A DNA stretch of 64,000 bases from Gammaproteobacteria bacterium (GTDB taxonomy: Bacteria; Pseudomonadota; Gammaproteobacteria; Steroidobacterales; Steroidobacteraceae), in assembly GCA_025355165.1 (NCBI GenBank), contig JANYAD010000172.1:44277-108276 (forward strand), in the 5' to 3' direction. Position 1 is the first letter of the stretch, and each line of letters begins with the position of its first letter. The notes below the pieces were generated by a model. It saw only the letters and a program-made list of their open reading frames with translations, had not been told where the DNA came from and searched no databases. This document shows, in pieces, positions 17,975 to 26,567 of the stretch. A program made the position numbers and the translations under genes.

Positions 17975-18010
17975 CTGACTTTGTCCTTCTCGATTATCTC
18001 GCCAACTCAA

Positions 18011-18035
18011 CGGCGGCAAGCGCTGCTTGCCGCCG
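18011..18035 (+). terminator. Hairpin after BON gene
   Basis: CGGCGGCAAGC/GCTTGCCGCCG, an 11-bp perfect stem with a 3-nt loop (GCT), 36 bp after the BON stop. It is very stable but followed by CGGGGTTAAAAT rather than a run of T; the TTAAAAT may already be the -10 of the next promoter. Confidence 0.6.
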
Positions 18036-18201
18036 CCGGGGTTAAAATAGCTTCTCGAAATCCTACCGTGATCGAGGCTGTCGGCCGCTTAGAGCCCGGG
18101 TCGCGTGCCGGTAAGCTTCCGTATAACTTTCAAACGGCCCCCGGGCGATGCGAGCTTTTGTTTAATAGAAAGTATTGCACCCGTGTACGGCGGCTTCTAC
18201 G

Positions 18202-18615
18202 ATGACATGTAGCGTCAAAAAGGTTCTACTGGTCGAGGACTCAGTCGTGGTCGCGGAGCGACTTATTGAAGTGCTGCGCGCGATACCACAAGTGGATCTG
18301 GTGGGCACCGTCGACACCGAAAAAGCCGCGGTCGATTACCTTCGCCTTAAGCCTGCGGACATTGTTCTTCTGGACCTGCACTTGAAGCAGGGGACCGGTT
18401 TTGGAGTCTTAAGAGCGCTGGCAGGTATGCAAGTCAAGACGCGCGTGATTGTATTGACCAACTACGACTTACCCGAATACATGGAGGCCTCACTGAATCT
18501 GGGCGCTGAGCACTTTTTGGACAAAGCGCGCGACCTATTCCGGCTCTCAGAGATCATGCGCGACATCATCGCGGGTGAGTGCGTCCAGGCCGACACGTCT
18601 TGCCATGATTCGTAG
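18202..18615 (+). CDS. Single-domain response regulator
   Basis: A 137-residue receiver-only protein. The ATG at 18202 is preferred over the upstream TTG in the track. The acidic pair Glu12/Asp13 ('LLVEDS'), the phospho-acceptor Asp58 ('VLLDLHL'), Thr in 'VIVLTN' and Lys in 'FLDKA' are all present, so it should be phosphorylated. It has no output domain, so it probably acts through protein-protein contact as a CheY/Spo0F-like relay. Its last 11 bases overlap the start of the catalase-family gene, a coupled arrangement that suggests stoichiometric synthesis. No kinase is adjacent on the same strand. Confidence 0.88.
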   Translation: MTCSVKKVLLVEDSVVVAERLIEVLRAIPQVDLVGTVDTEKAAVDYLRLKPADIVLLDLHLKQGTGFGVLRALAGMQVKTRVIVLTNYDLPEYMEASLNLGAEHFLDKARDLFRLSEIMRDIIAGECVQADTSCHDS

Positions 18616-19765
18616 TCTGCGCTCGACGCGCACGGTGTTGAAGCACAGAGCCAGCCTGGCCGGTGCGGCTGCGGCGATCATCACCGGCGGCAGCTTGATG
18701 CACTCGCCTAACGCGATAGCCGCCGAGGGCGAACCTACGCAGTCTCATCCGGCTGCGGATACGGAATTGGGAGAAGCTCTATACCCGGGCGAGGAACTGC
18801 TCGCGGAACGTATAGCAACCGTCATTGACAAGTCGATCCGTGAAAAGTACCGCAGCGGCGATGCTCGGCGCGACGCGCACCCCAAGGCGCATGGCTGCGT
18901 GAAGGCGACTCTGCATGTCGATGAGCAAATTCCCGACAATTTAGCGCAAGGGATTTTCATTCCCGGCAAGAGCTATCAATCGTGGCTCCGCTTCTCCAAC
19001 GGCTCGCAAGATCCGACTCGCGCGGATGGCAAGGGCGATGCGCGCGGCATGGCCATCAAAGTGATGGGGGTCGAGGGTGCGAAACTCTTGGAAAGCGACT
19101 CCCGCGCCACCACTCAGGATTTTATCCTGATCAATCACCCGGTGTTTTTTGCCAATGATCCAAAGCGCTATCTCGCCTTCATCGAGAAGAGCACGGACGG
19201 TGGTTTTTTCGGCAAAGCGACCATCCCTTTCTCACTGGGCCTGCGGGGCACCTTGATCGCGTTCGAGACCACGCGAAGCAAGATTTCGAATCCGTTGAGT
19301 GCGCGCTACTGGTCCATGGTTCCTTATCAGCTGGGAGTGGGACCTCGGCGGAAAGCCGTAAAATTTTCCGCCAGGCCGTGCTCGATCGAAACCGAAACGA
19401 TCCCGAAGAACCCGGCGCACGATTATCTTCGCGACGCTCTGCGTTCCACGCTGCAAAGCCGGGATGCCTGCATGGAGCTTCTCGTGCAGCCCAGGACCTC
19501 TGAAAGCATGAGCGTTGAAAATCCGCAGATAGAATGGAAGGAGGCGCAAGCGCCGTTTTACAAGTTGGCGAGCATCCTCATCCCTCGGCAAGAATTCGAC
19601 ACGGACGAGCAGAATCGATTCTGTGAGAACCTTTCTTTCACCCCATGGCATGCGCTCCCCGAACACCGGCCGCTTGGGGTCACCAACCGCTTGCGCAAGA
19701 TAATTTACGAGCGTATCAGCCAAGTGCGGCATGAGTTGAATTCAGCCGAACGGCGCGAGCCCTAG
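18605..19765 (+). CDS. Exported catalase-family haem protein
   Basis: A 386-residue protein starting at ATG 18605 inside the upstream response-regulator gene. The N-terminus is a long signal-like segment (about 1-45, 'AIAAEGEP'). The catalase-family core follows: 'HPKAHGCVKATL' with the candidate distal His, 'WLRFSNG', 'GDARGMAIKV', 'FILINHPVFFANDP' with the candidate Asn, and a possible proximal haem Tyr in 'SARYWSMVPY'. The size is close to small SrpA-type catalase relatives rather than full-length 480-residue catalases, so peroxidase or haem-binding activity is likelier than high-rate catalase. Gene order suggests oxidative or envelope stress. It ends 16 bp from a convergent gene. Confidence 0.82.
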   Translation: MIRSLRSTRTVLKHRASLAGAAAAIITGGSLMHSPNAIAAEGEPTQSHPAADTELGEALYPGEELLAERIATVIDKSIREKYRSGDARRDAHPKAHGCVKATLHVDEQIPDNLAQGIFIPGKSYQSWLRFSNGSQDPTRADGKGDARGMAIKVMGVEGAKLLESDSRATTQDFILINHPVFFANDPKRYLAFIEKSTDGGFFGKATIPFSLGLRGTLIAFETTRSKISNPLSARYWSMVPYQLGVGPRRKAVKFSARPCSIETETIPKNPAHDYLRDALRSTLQSRDACMELLVQPRTSESMSVENPQIEWKEAQAPFYKLASILIPRQEFDTDEQNRFCENLSFTPWHALPEHRPLGVTNRLRKIIYERISQVRHELNSAERREP

Positions 19766-19781
19766 AGGGGAACGGAGCGCC

Positions 19782-21728
19782 TCAAGGCCGGGCGGGGCGG
19801 CACAAGGATGCCACGGTCGATACCAGCAACTGCGGGTCCAGCGGTTTGACCAGATGTTCCTGAAAGCCTGCCGCCAGCGCCTGCACGCGGTCCTCCATCC
19901 GTGAGAATGCGGTCAGAGCGATCGCAGGCAACTTTGAAGCATCATGGCCTGCTTCGCGCAACGCCGCCAGCAGCTCGTAACCATCCAGATTCGCCATGCC
20001 GATATCGCTGATCAACAGGTTCGGCGTACGGGATTGAACGCTGGCCATTCCAGCCGCGGCATCGTCGGCCTCAATCACGGCGGCCCCGGCGTCGGACAAG
20101 ACCCGGGCAGTCAAGGCTCGGGAGTCGGCATCGTCGTCAACAATCAACACGACGATACGTGAGAAGTCGAAACTGCGGATCAGTTGGCTGTCGCTCTCCT
20201 GGGCCTCCTCGCTGCGTTGGCTTAACGGCAGTAACACCTCAAATTTCGCGCCACACCCTCGTCCCGCGCTTGAGACTTGGATCGTGCCCCCGTGCAGGTC
20301 CACCAGCTGCTTGACGATCGCCAGGCCCAACCCCAGGCCCCCGTGCGACTTGCTGGTAGTCGCATCCTGCTGGCTGAATCGCTCGAAAATGCGCGGCAAG
20401 AACTGCGGCTCGATTCCCCTGCCTTGATCGCGGACCATTAATTGGAACTGGTTGCCCGCGCGCCCTGCGCTCAACTGCACCAGCCCCCCCTTCGAGGAGA
20501 ATTTGACGGCGTTGGTGAGCAAGTTCAAAACAATTTGTTGAAGACGCGCAGGATCGGCATCCACCCGCAGTGAATCATCTTCGAACGATGTCTGTATCTC
20601 GATGTCCGCGGCCAAGGCAGTTGCCGAAATCGTATCCAGAGCCGCGCGAATGATCGGGTACGGATCAATATGTTCCGGCGCACAGCGTATGCGGCCGAAG
20701 GTAATTCCGGCGTAGTCCAACAGATCCGATATCATTCTCGCCTGCAGTTTCGAATTGCGTTCGATCGACTGCAGGCCGCGCCGCATCGGCTCGGTCAGCT
20801 CCGGATTGCGGTTGAGAATGGTTGCCCAACCGACGATGGCGTGCAGCGGATTTCGCAGTTCGTGCGATAGGGTTGCCAAAAACTCTTCCTTGGCCCGATT
20901 GCTGCGCTCGGCTTCCGCGCGAGCGGCGCGTTCGCTCGCGAGCAAGCTCGCGCGCGCCTGCTCGGCGCGCAATCTTTGCGTGATGTCGATGGCAATCAGC
21001 ACACTCGTCCCCGCGATATTCTCCTGGATGATTTGCCAGTCCATTTCGATGTGGCTGCCGTCGCCCTTTTTGAACTTCACGTCCTGTTTCCACGGACGGC
21101 GGCTGCCTTTTAGCGCCTCCGACAGAGCTGGTAAATCAAGCGATGCCCCCGCGAGTGAGTAGTTCAGCGAGCGTCCCGCGAGCTGCGCGATTGAATAACC
21201 CGTCAGCGCGCAGAACGCCGGGTTCACGCTGGTGTAGTTAAAAAGATCATCCAGAAAGGCGATTCCTACGGGTGCCAGATCAAACATGGCGCGCAATTTT
21301 GCGTCCGCGCCGCGCCGCAGGTTGTCGGCTCTCCTGGCAAAAAGCAGCGTCCGTACGGTGGCAATCAGCACCGGAGCCTCGACGGGGCGCGTCAAGTAGC
21401 TGTCGGCGCCGGCTTCAATTCCCATCGCAAAGTCAGCCGACTGGATGAAGGTCGCCGTTAAGTGCAAGACCGGCAGCTGCGCCGTAGCCGGATTGGCGCG
21501 CAGGCGCCGGCATACCTCGAAGCCATCGAGGTCGGGCAAGTTCACATCCAGCACAATCAGGTCCGCAGAGCTTGCTTTGGCCAATGCTTCCGCGCCCGTA
21601 ACGGCTTGGATAACCTCATAGCCGACCGACTTCAGCACCCGGCTGGTCGCGTAAAGGGCGGCCGGATTATCATCGACCGCGAGAATGCGGACGGGCCGCT
21701 CTGTGCCTTTCTCGATGCGCTGGTTCAT
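19782..21728 (-). CDS. Hybrid histidine kinase REC-PAS-HisKA-HATPase-REC
   Basis: A 648-residue soluble protein and the last gene of the stressosome operon. The first receiver (about 12-130) has Asp61 in 'IVLDVNLPDLDG'. A PAS domain (about 145-255) follows, then a short coiled coil. HisKA has the His near 290 in 'SHELRNPLHAIVG'. HATPase_c has 'NLLTNAVKF', 'DQGRGIEP' and 'GGLGLGLAIV'. The second receiver (about 525-645) has 'LLISDIGMANLDG'. The start ATG overlaps the preceding stop (ATGA), so it is translationally coupled to the kinase upstream. Its N-terminal receiver may take phosphate from that kinase and pass it on. Confidence 0.93.
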   Translation of the reverse strand: MNQRIEKGTERPVRILAVDDNPAALYATSRVLKSVGYEVIQAVTGAEALAKASSADLIVLDVNLPDLDGFEVCRRLRANPATAQLPVLHLTATFIQSADFAMGIEAGADSYLTRPVEAPVLIATVRTLLFARRADNLRRGADAKLRAMFDLAPVGIAFLDDLFNYTSVNPAFCALTGYSIAQLAGRSLNYSLAGASLDLPALSEALKGSRRPWKQDVKFKKGDGSHIEMDWQIIQENIAGTSVLIAIDITQRLRAEQARASLLASERAARAEAERSNRAKEEFLATLSHELRNPLHAIVGWATILNRNPELTEPMRRGLQSIERNSKLQARMISDLLDYAGITFGRIRCAPEHIDPYPIIRAALDTISATALAADIEIQTSFEDDSLRVDADPARLQQIVLNLLTNAVKFSSKGGLVQLSAGRAGNQFQLMVRDQGRGIEPQFLPRIFERFSQQDATTSKSHGGLGLGLAIVKQLVDLHGGTIQVSSAGRGCGAKFEVLLPLSQRSEEAQESDSQLIRSFDFSRIVVLIVDDDADSRALTARVLSDAGAAVIEADDAAAGMASVQSRTPNLLISDIGMANLDGYELLAALREAGHDASKLPAIALTAFSRMEDRVQALAAGFQEHLVKPLDPQLLVSTVASLCRPARP

Positions 21729-22585
21729 GGCTGCGCTGCTCCATCGCGATACTGCACGGGAATGAGCACGGAAAATCGAGAACCCTTTCCCAGCTCGCTT
21801 TGCACCGCCACGGTACCGCCCAAAAGTTCTGCGAATTTCTTGGACAGCGACAGACCCAGGCCGGTGCCACGCAGGCGTTTATGAATTCGCGTATCCAGCT
21901 GCACAAAATCCGCAAAGAGGGACGGCAAGTGGTCTTCAGCAATCCCGATCCCCGTATCGCTGACCGCGAACTCCACTTTATCGCCCTCGAGCGATCGGAC
22001 GGAAACCCGAACTTCTCCCTGAGAGGTAAATTTCAATGCATTAGAGATGAAATTGCGCAATATTTGCGACAATTTTTTGTCGTCGGTATACAAGCGCGGC
22101 ACAGACTGGGGTTCCTCGAATACCAGAGTGACGTTTGAGCTTGCGATGATCGGTCGGAACATGCCACGCAGTGCCGAAAACAGATCGACCATCTCGAACC
22201 ATTCGGGCGATATGGAGATTCGGCCGGCCTCCACCTTGGCCAGGTCGAGCAGGTCGTCGACCATTTCGGTCAGTTCTCGAACGCTTCCTTGTACGAATTG
22301 CAGCTGCCGCGTTTGTTCTTGCGTCAGCGGACCATCGAGGCCGCTGGTGAGAATGTCGGTGACGCTCGTGATGGAGGCCAACGGCGTGCGGAACTCATGA
22401 CTCATATAGGAGAGAAAGCGACTCTTAAGGTCGGCCGCTTCTTTGAGATGAATCGCATTCTCATCGAGCTCGGCATACAGCGCGACCACACCCTTGTTGG
22501 TTTCGGCAAGCTCAGCCTCGATATTGGCAAAGTCGGCCTGCTGCTGCGCAACTTGCCTGCGCAATTGGGCCAGCTCTTCGCTCAT
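21725..22585 (-). CDS. Histidine kinase with N-terminal coiled coil, stressosome operon
   Basis: A 286-residue kinase. The track ORF reaches 22915, but that is antisense-frame sequence over the upstream gene; ATG 22585 gives a 4-nt ATGA overlap with it. Residues 1-50 are a heptad-like coiled coil ('LAQLRRQVAQQQADFANIEAEL'-type, shortened here). HisKA has 'SYMSHEFRTPLASI' (His near 60). HATPase_c has 'NFISNALKF', 'DTGIGIAE' and 'GTGLGLSLSKKFAELLGG'. No sensor or membrane domain is present, so the signal must arrive by protein contact, plausibly from the SpoIIE/RsbT module encoded upstream. Confidence 0.92.
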   Translation of the reverse strand: MSEELAQLRRQVAQQQADFANIEAELAETNKGVVALYAELDENAIHLKEAADLKSRFLSYMSHEFRTPLASITSVTDILTSGLDGPLTQEQTRQLQFVQGSVRELTEMVDDLLDLAKVEAGRISISPEWFEMVDLFSALRGMFRPIIASSNVTLVFEEPQSVPRLYTDDKKLSQILRNFISNALKFTSQGEVRVSVRSLEGDKVEFAVSDTGIGIAEDHLPSLFADFVQLDTRIHKRLRGTGLGLSLSKKFAELLGGTVAVQSELGKGSRFSVLIPVQYRDGAAQP

Positions 22586-23616
22586 TGGCCGTGCCGCGCC
22601 ACGATGACCGTGACATCGTCTCGCCCCCGCGAATAGTCTCGATAGAGCACCGCGGCAATGATCGCGGGGTGACGCTGGGCCAGGCCCGGATAATCCGCCA
22701 GGCTCCAGCGCGATGAAAGGCCATCGGAATGCATCACGACGTAGCTGCCGGCGGGCATCGGGTATTGAAATTGCTGGGTGCGCACCATTTGCAGGCCCAA
22801 GGTGCCGTTGTGTGAAACCATTCCGCGAGGCCTGGCTTCGGTGACCACCGCCCCGCTGATGTTGCCGACTCCCGCATACTCGATCGTCAGCTGCGTGGTA
22901 TTCAATCTTGCGCAAGCGGCAGCCGTGCCGCGGGTGCCGGACGCGGCCCGATGCATCGCGCGCATGGCCTCTTCGGGGCGATCAAAGGGATTGTTGACAA
23001 AGGCGGCCACCGCAGCCTTGGATGCGCTCGCCGCAAGGGGACCATGACCCAAGCCGTCAGCCACCAGAATGCTGATGAACTGCTCGTTATCGGCAATCCC
23101 CCAGCTGTCGCCGCATTCAATTTCGCCTGCCATGGCAAGGCTAATCACACCCAGCTCGAGCTTGGGTGCGCTGGGTAGGGCCGTTTGACGGGCCGTCGCG
23201 CGACCGCGGATGCGAGACAGCAAGGCCGTTCCCTGCCCCGGAATGGAGAAAATATCGAATACCGTGGAGAGGCGGAAAATGGCGCCAAGGCCGGTGCCGG
23301 CGGTCCCTCTCGTTGAATGACCGTCGCGCAGGCAGGCCTGCACATCGCTCATCCCAGAACCCTGATCGATGCCGAGGATTTCAAATTCCGGTTGAATCGA
23401 ATCATCGAGCACCTGAGTGAGCACCGTTCCTCGACCGGCATGGCGGAAGATGTTGTTGGCGATCTCAGTGGCGACGATACCCACTCGGCCGACTTGGGTC
23501 TCATCAAAGCCATATTGCTCGGCCATGCCCATCGCCCTGCGGCGGCATTCTCCCACGTCGCTTTGATCGGCAATCGCCAGGCTTGACTGTAAGGATTGAA
23601 TGATTCGCCCCATCAT
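22582..23616 (-). CDS. Fused GHKL ATPase-PP2C (SpoIIE/RsbX-like) phosphatase
   Basis: A 344-residue protein that joins two modules. Residues 1-135 are an anti-sigma-type GHKL ATPase ('GIVATEIANNIFRHAGRGT', 'GIDQGSGMSD', 'GTAGTGLGAI'). Residues 150-344 are a SpoIIE-type PP2C phosphatase ('CGDSWGIADNEQFISILVADGLGHG', 'AGVGNISG', 'SDGLSSRW', 'RDDVTVIVARH'). In Gram-positive stressosomes RsbX (PP2C alone) dephosphorylates RsbR/RsbS. The ATPase half could additionally act as a kinase-like or binding module. The start overlaps the rsbT stop (ATGATGG). The place in the operon supports the RsbX-like role, with the fusion as the unusual point. Confidence 0.9.
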   Translation of the reverse strand: MMGRIIQSLQSSLAIADQSDVGECRRRAMGMAEQYGFDETQVGRVGIVATEIANNIFRHAGRGTVLTQVLDDSIQPEFEILGIDQGSGMSDVQACLRDGHSTRGTAGTGLGAIFRLSTVFDIFSIPGQGTALLSRIRGRATARQTALPSAPKLELGVISLAMAGEIECGDSWGIADNEQFISILVADGLGHGPLAASASKAAVAAFVNNPFDRPEEAMRAMHRAASGTRGTAAACARLNTTQLTIEYAGVGNISGAVVTEARPRGMVSHNGTLGLQMVRTQQFQYPMPAGSYVVMHSDGLSSRWSLADYPGLAQRHPAIIAAVLYRDYSRGRDDVTVIVARHGQ

Positions 23617-24020
23617 TTCCAGCGGGTAACCGTGACCCGTGTACCTTGGCCCACCGCCGAGTCGAGTTCGAATTCATTGACCAGGCGGCGCGCACCTGAA
23701 AGTCCCAAGCCCAGTCCGTGGCCGGAGGTCCACCCATCCGTCAATGCGAGTTCTAGATTCGGGATACCGGGGCCCTCGTCCTTGAAAGTGAGCCGCAGCC
23801 CGCGTTTGATCCCATCCAAGAGCACTTCCCAGATGAGCACACCACCGCCTCCATAAATGAGGGCATTGCGCGCCAGCTCACTCGCTGCGGTCACGATCTT
23901 GGTTTGATCGACCAGGGAGAACCCTTGTTCCTGCGACAGTCGCCTAACCGTCTGCCGCCCGAGCACGATATCGCGCTCCGTCTTGAGTGGCAGCTCACCG
24001 CTGGAATGAAGCGTCGTCAT
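23613..24020 (-). CDS. rsbT: RsbT-like stressosome serine/threonine kinase
   Basis: A 135-residue GHKL kinase. ATG 24020 gives 'MTTLHSSGELPLKTERDIV', matching RsbT starts, and overlaps the rsbS end by 26 nt; the track frame starts further upstream. ATP-site boxes are 'ASELARNALIYG' (N-box), 'DEGPGI' (G1) and 'TSGHGLGLGLSGARRLV' (G2). RsbT phosphorylates RsbS and RsbR under stress, leaves the complex and activates an output. In Bacillus that output is RsbU, and here no RsbU or sigma-B is visible; the partner is likely the ATPase/PP2C fusion or the kinases downstream. Confidence 0.93.
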   Translation of the reverse strand: MTTLHSSGELPLKTERDIVLGRQTVRRLSQEQGFSLVDQTKIVTAASELARNALIYGGGGVLIWEVLLDGIKRGLRLTFKDEGPGIPNLELALTDGWTSGHGLGLGLSGARRLVNEFELDSAVGQGTRVTVTRWK

Positions 24021-24381
24021 CGCCGTCATCCATCGAACGCCTGAGCAGTTGCATTCCACGATCCACGTTGAGCGCCGTTGCAACGCCGGGCAATGTAAGT
24101 CCCAGTTCCACCAGCGTAATCGCCACCGCCGGCTGCATTCCGACCAACACCGTCTTGGCGTCTAAAATTTGCGCCATTCCCGAAATGTCTGCAATCATTC
24201 GTCCGATAAAAGAGTCGACCATTTCCATGGCAGAAATGTCGATGAGCACGCCCTTTGCGCCCTTGGTTTGGATGGCATTGGTCAAATCATCTTGCAGCCG
24301 CATGGCCAGTTCATCGTGCATATCCACCTGGATGGTCACCAGCAGGAACTCGCCCATGCGCAAAATCGGGATGCGATCCAT
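23995..24381 (-). CDS. rsbS: RsbS-like STAS-domain stressosome scaffold
   Basis: A 128-residue single STAS domain. The region 'LIDISAMEMVDSFIGRMIADIS' carries Ser57, equivalent to the RsbT-phosphorylated Ser59 of Bacillus RsbS. 'NVDRGMQLL' near the end is the usual C-terminal helix region. RsbS with RsbR forms the about 1.8-MDa stressosome that holds RsbT inactive. The tail 'DDGDDDASFQR' is encoded in the sequence that overlaps the rsbT start. It sits 3 nt after the rsbR stop. Confidence 0.95.
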   Translation of the reverse strand: MDRIPILRMGEFLLVTIQVDMHDELAMRLQDDLTNAIQTKGAKGVLIDISAMEMVDSFIGRMIADISGMAQILDAKTVLVGMQPAVAITLVELGLTLPGVATALNVDRGMQLLRRSMDDGDDDASFQR

Positions 24382-24384
24382 GGG

Positions 24385-25233
24385 TTACTTCTTGGTAAAA
24401 GCGATGCCGCTTCGCTTGAGCGCCAGTGCCAAGGCATCGGCCAGATTCGCTTTCGTGGTCACTCCGTGAAGATCGACTCCCAAGTGCACGATCGTTTGAG
24501 CGATCTGCGGACGAACGCCGCTGATGATGCAGTCGGCACCCATGAGTCGAAGCGCGGTCACGGTCTTGATCAAATGTTGAGCCACCAAGGTGTCCACGGT
24601 CGGAACTCCCGTGATGTCGATGATGGCGATTTGTGATTCGGTTTCGACGATCTTCTGCAGCAATGACTCCATCACCACCTGGGTACGCGCGGAATCGAGG
24701 GTGCCGATCATCGGCAAGGCCAAAATGCCGTCCCATAATTTGACCACCGGGGTGGACAACTCGAGTAACTCGTGCTGCTGGCGATTGATGACTTCTTCGC
24801 GGGTTCTTTGATAGCTCTTAACGGTGTGCAGGCCTAGTTTGTCGAGCAACACGTTCATTTGCCAAAAATGATCGGCCATTTGCATCGCATCGCCGGCAGA
24901 CTCATCCTTCAATATGTCGAATAAAACCCGCTTGAGGGAAAAGATGAACAGCGCCGTCTCATCGGAGGAGAAGCCGGCGAGCACCCGGCGCCTGGACAAG
25001 TCTTCCAAAAAAGCTCGAACCTCGAGCCATTCGCTGCCGTTGATGTCGTCCAGCTGGTTGCTTTGGACGGCCGGATGAAATAGTTCTAAAAACTGCCTGG
25101 CTTGTTGTTCCAACTCCGTCGAGGAGAGCCTGCCCTTGGCCGACCCCGCCGCGCTCGTCAATTGCTTTGTCCAGATCGCCTGAATATCGGCGCGACGCTT
25201 CCCGAACGCATCGGAAATCGTGGTGTTTTTCAC
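24385..25233 (-). CDS. rsbR: RsbR-like stressosome sensor protein
   Basis: A 282-residue protein with GTG start 7 nt after 'GGGGA'. The N-terminal helical sensor (about 1-150) is followed by a C-terminal STAS domain (about 160-275). Both phosphosites are conserved: Thr178 in 'LPMIGTLDSART' (Bacillus Thr171) and Thr215 in 'DITGVPTVDTL' (Bacillus Thr205). The N-domain looks globin-like/RsbRD-type in its helices ('DHFWQMNVLLDKLGL') but has no obvious haem His in the expected place, so its signal is unknown. It is the first gene of the operon; about 215 bp separates it from the next upstream gene, which holds the promoter. Confidence 0.95.
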   Translation of the reverse strand: MKNTTISDAFGKRRADIQAIWTKQLTSAAGSAKGRLSSTELEQQARQFLELFHPAVQSNQLDDINGSEWLEVRAFLEDLSRRRVLAGFSSDETALFIFSLKRVLFDILKDESAGDAMQMADHFWQMNVLLDKLGLHTVKSYQRTREEVINRQQHELLELSTPVVKLWDGILALPMIGTLDSARTQVVMESLLQKIVETESQIAIIDITGVPTVDTLVAQHLIKTVTALRLMGADCIISGVRPQIAQTIVHLGVDLHGVTTKANLADALALALKRSGIAFTKK

Positions 25234-25448
25234 GGTCCATCCCCTGTATATGTAGTCCTAGGATGGCGCCGGAGTCGCGAATTAGCAATGGGAGGGTTGG
25301 GCTCGCGGTTTATGTCGAGAGTGAGCCCCGCAAGAGCCGCCGGAATTCGTGCAAAAATCCCGGCTTAGGATGTCCAAGCGGGCATTAAAAACTCGAAAAC
25401 ATGATGTTTGTGCCGCGCTGAAATGGGGAGCGTCAGACACTAGGCTGA

Positions 25449-26324
25449 TCACCCCTGCTCACCCGTCGGGTTCGGCTCGGCATCCTTTGGCTGGTCGCGG
25501 ATGCCGCCGAGGCAGGCGGTGAATTCGGCGCCGAAGAGAAATATCTGCGCCGTGTAGTACAGCCACAAGAGCAGCGCCACGAACGAGGAGGCCGCGCCAA
25601 AGGCGGAGGCCTGAGTGGAATGGGCCAGATACAGACCGATGATCCAGCGTCCCGCATCGAACAACACCGCGGTGAGCACGCCGCCGATCAACACGACTTT
25701 CCACGGTAATCTGCGCGTCGGCATATAGCGGTAGATCAGGGCGAACAACGATGACACCAGCAGCAAGGAGATGAGGAAATCCACCAGCCCGATCAAGCCG
25801 ACCACGGCGGCCTGCGGCGAGAAGTGCGTGCGAACACCTGCAAGCACGGTGGTGACGGTGAGGGACACCAGCAACAAAAACCCCAAGGTCAGAATAAAGC
25901 CGAACGACAGGAAGCGCGTGCGCACCCAGCCGCGGATACCCACGGATGCGGCGACGGCGCCTCCCCAGATTTTTTCGAGCACTTCTTCGAGGGCGGCGAG
26001 CACCGTGGTCGCGCCGATCATCAAAGTAACGATGCTGGTGAGAGTCGCTACCAGGCCTTGCGCCTGTTGCGAACTTTGCATGGCGTTCAACAGCACCTTG
26101 GCGGTCGCAGTGCCGAAGAGGCCTTGCAGCTGCGCGCCGATCTGGCCATACGCGGCATTCTTTCCCACGATCGCCGCGGCCACGGTCAGCAAAATGATCA
26201 ACAGCGGCGCCAAGGAAAAGGCGCAATAGAACGCCAGCGCCGCCCCCGTGGTCGAGGCATTGTCGGAGCTCCAATAGCGCGCGGCGCAGGTGCTCAAGCT
26301 TAAAAGTTTGCGCAAGAAATTCAC
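25449..26324 (-). CDS. YihY/virulence factor BrkB family membrane protein
   Basis: A 291-residue inner-membrane protein with a GTG start after 'AAAGG'. About six membrane helices are visible, with the family segments 'GAALAFYCAFSLAPLLIIL', 'WRR/GGAVAASVGIRGW'-like and 'YRYMPTRRLPWKVVLIGGVLTAVLFDAGRW', then 'GAASSFVALLLWLYYTAQIFLFGAEF', the hallmark C-terminal helices. This is the UPF0761 family, once mis-annotated as ribonuclease BN. Its role is unproven. The C-terminal 25 residues are polar and charged ('PKDAEPNPTGEQG'). Confidence 0.93.
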   Translation of the reverse strand: MNFLRKLLSLSTCAARYWSSDNASTTGAALAFYCAFSLAPLLIILLTVAAAIVGKNAAYGQIGAQLQGLFGTATAKVLLNAMQSSQQAQGLVATLTSIVTLMIGATTVLAALEEVLEKIWGGAVAASVGIRGWVRTRFLSFGFILTLGFLLLVSLTVTTVLAGVRTHFSPQAAVVGLIGLVDFLISLLLVSSLFALIYRYMPTRRLPWKVVLIGGVLTAVLFDAGRWIIGLYLAHSTQASAFGAASSFVALLLWLYYTAQIFLFGAEFTACLGGIRDQPKDAEPNPTGEQG

Positions 26325-26567
26325 GAATGCCTTTCATTTTCAGGGAGTCGACATTATCCCACGGCGGGTGGGCCAGTTCCGCTCCGTGCTTGACTTATGG
26401 TGCTTTGACTTAAAGTAGCCAAGGGCCAAAGTGGCGCGCGAAACGCTCTATTTGCCTTGTTTTTAAGCCAAATCCCCATGTCGCCGCAAGCTCACGTCGG
26501 TTTCCGGCGACATGCCTTCGCGGCCTTGGCTTACGTACCATGGACTCGTTAAAACAGGAGTTAAAAC

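Noticed and set aside
25459-26337. Alternative 292-codon frame over the YihY gene
   Set aside because: Arg/His-rich out-of-frame reading; the YihY frame has membrane helices and family motifs.
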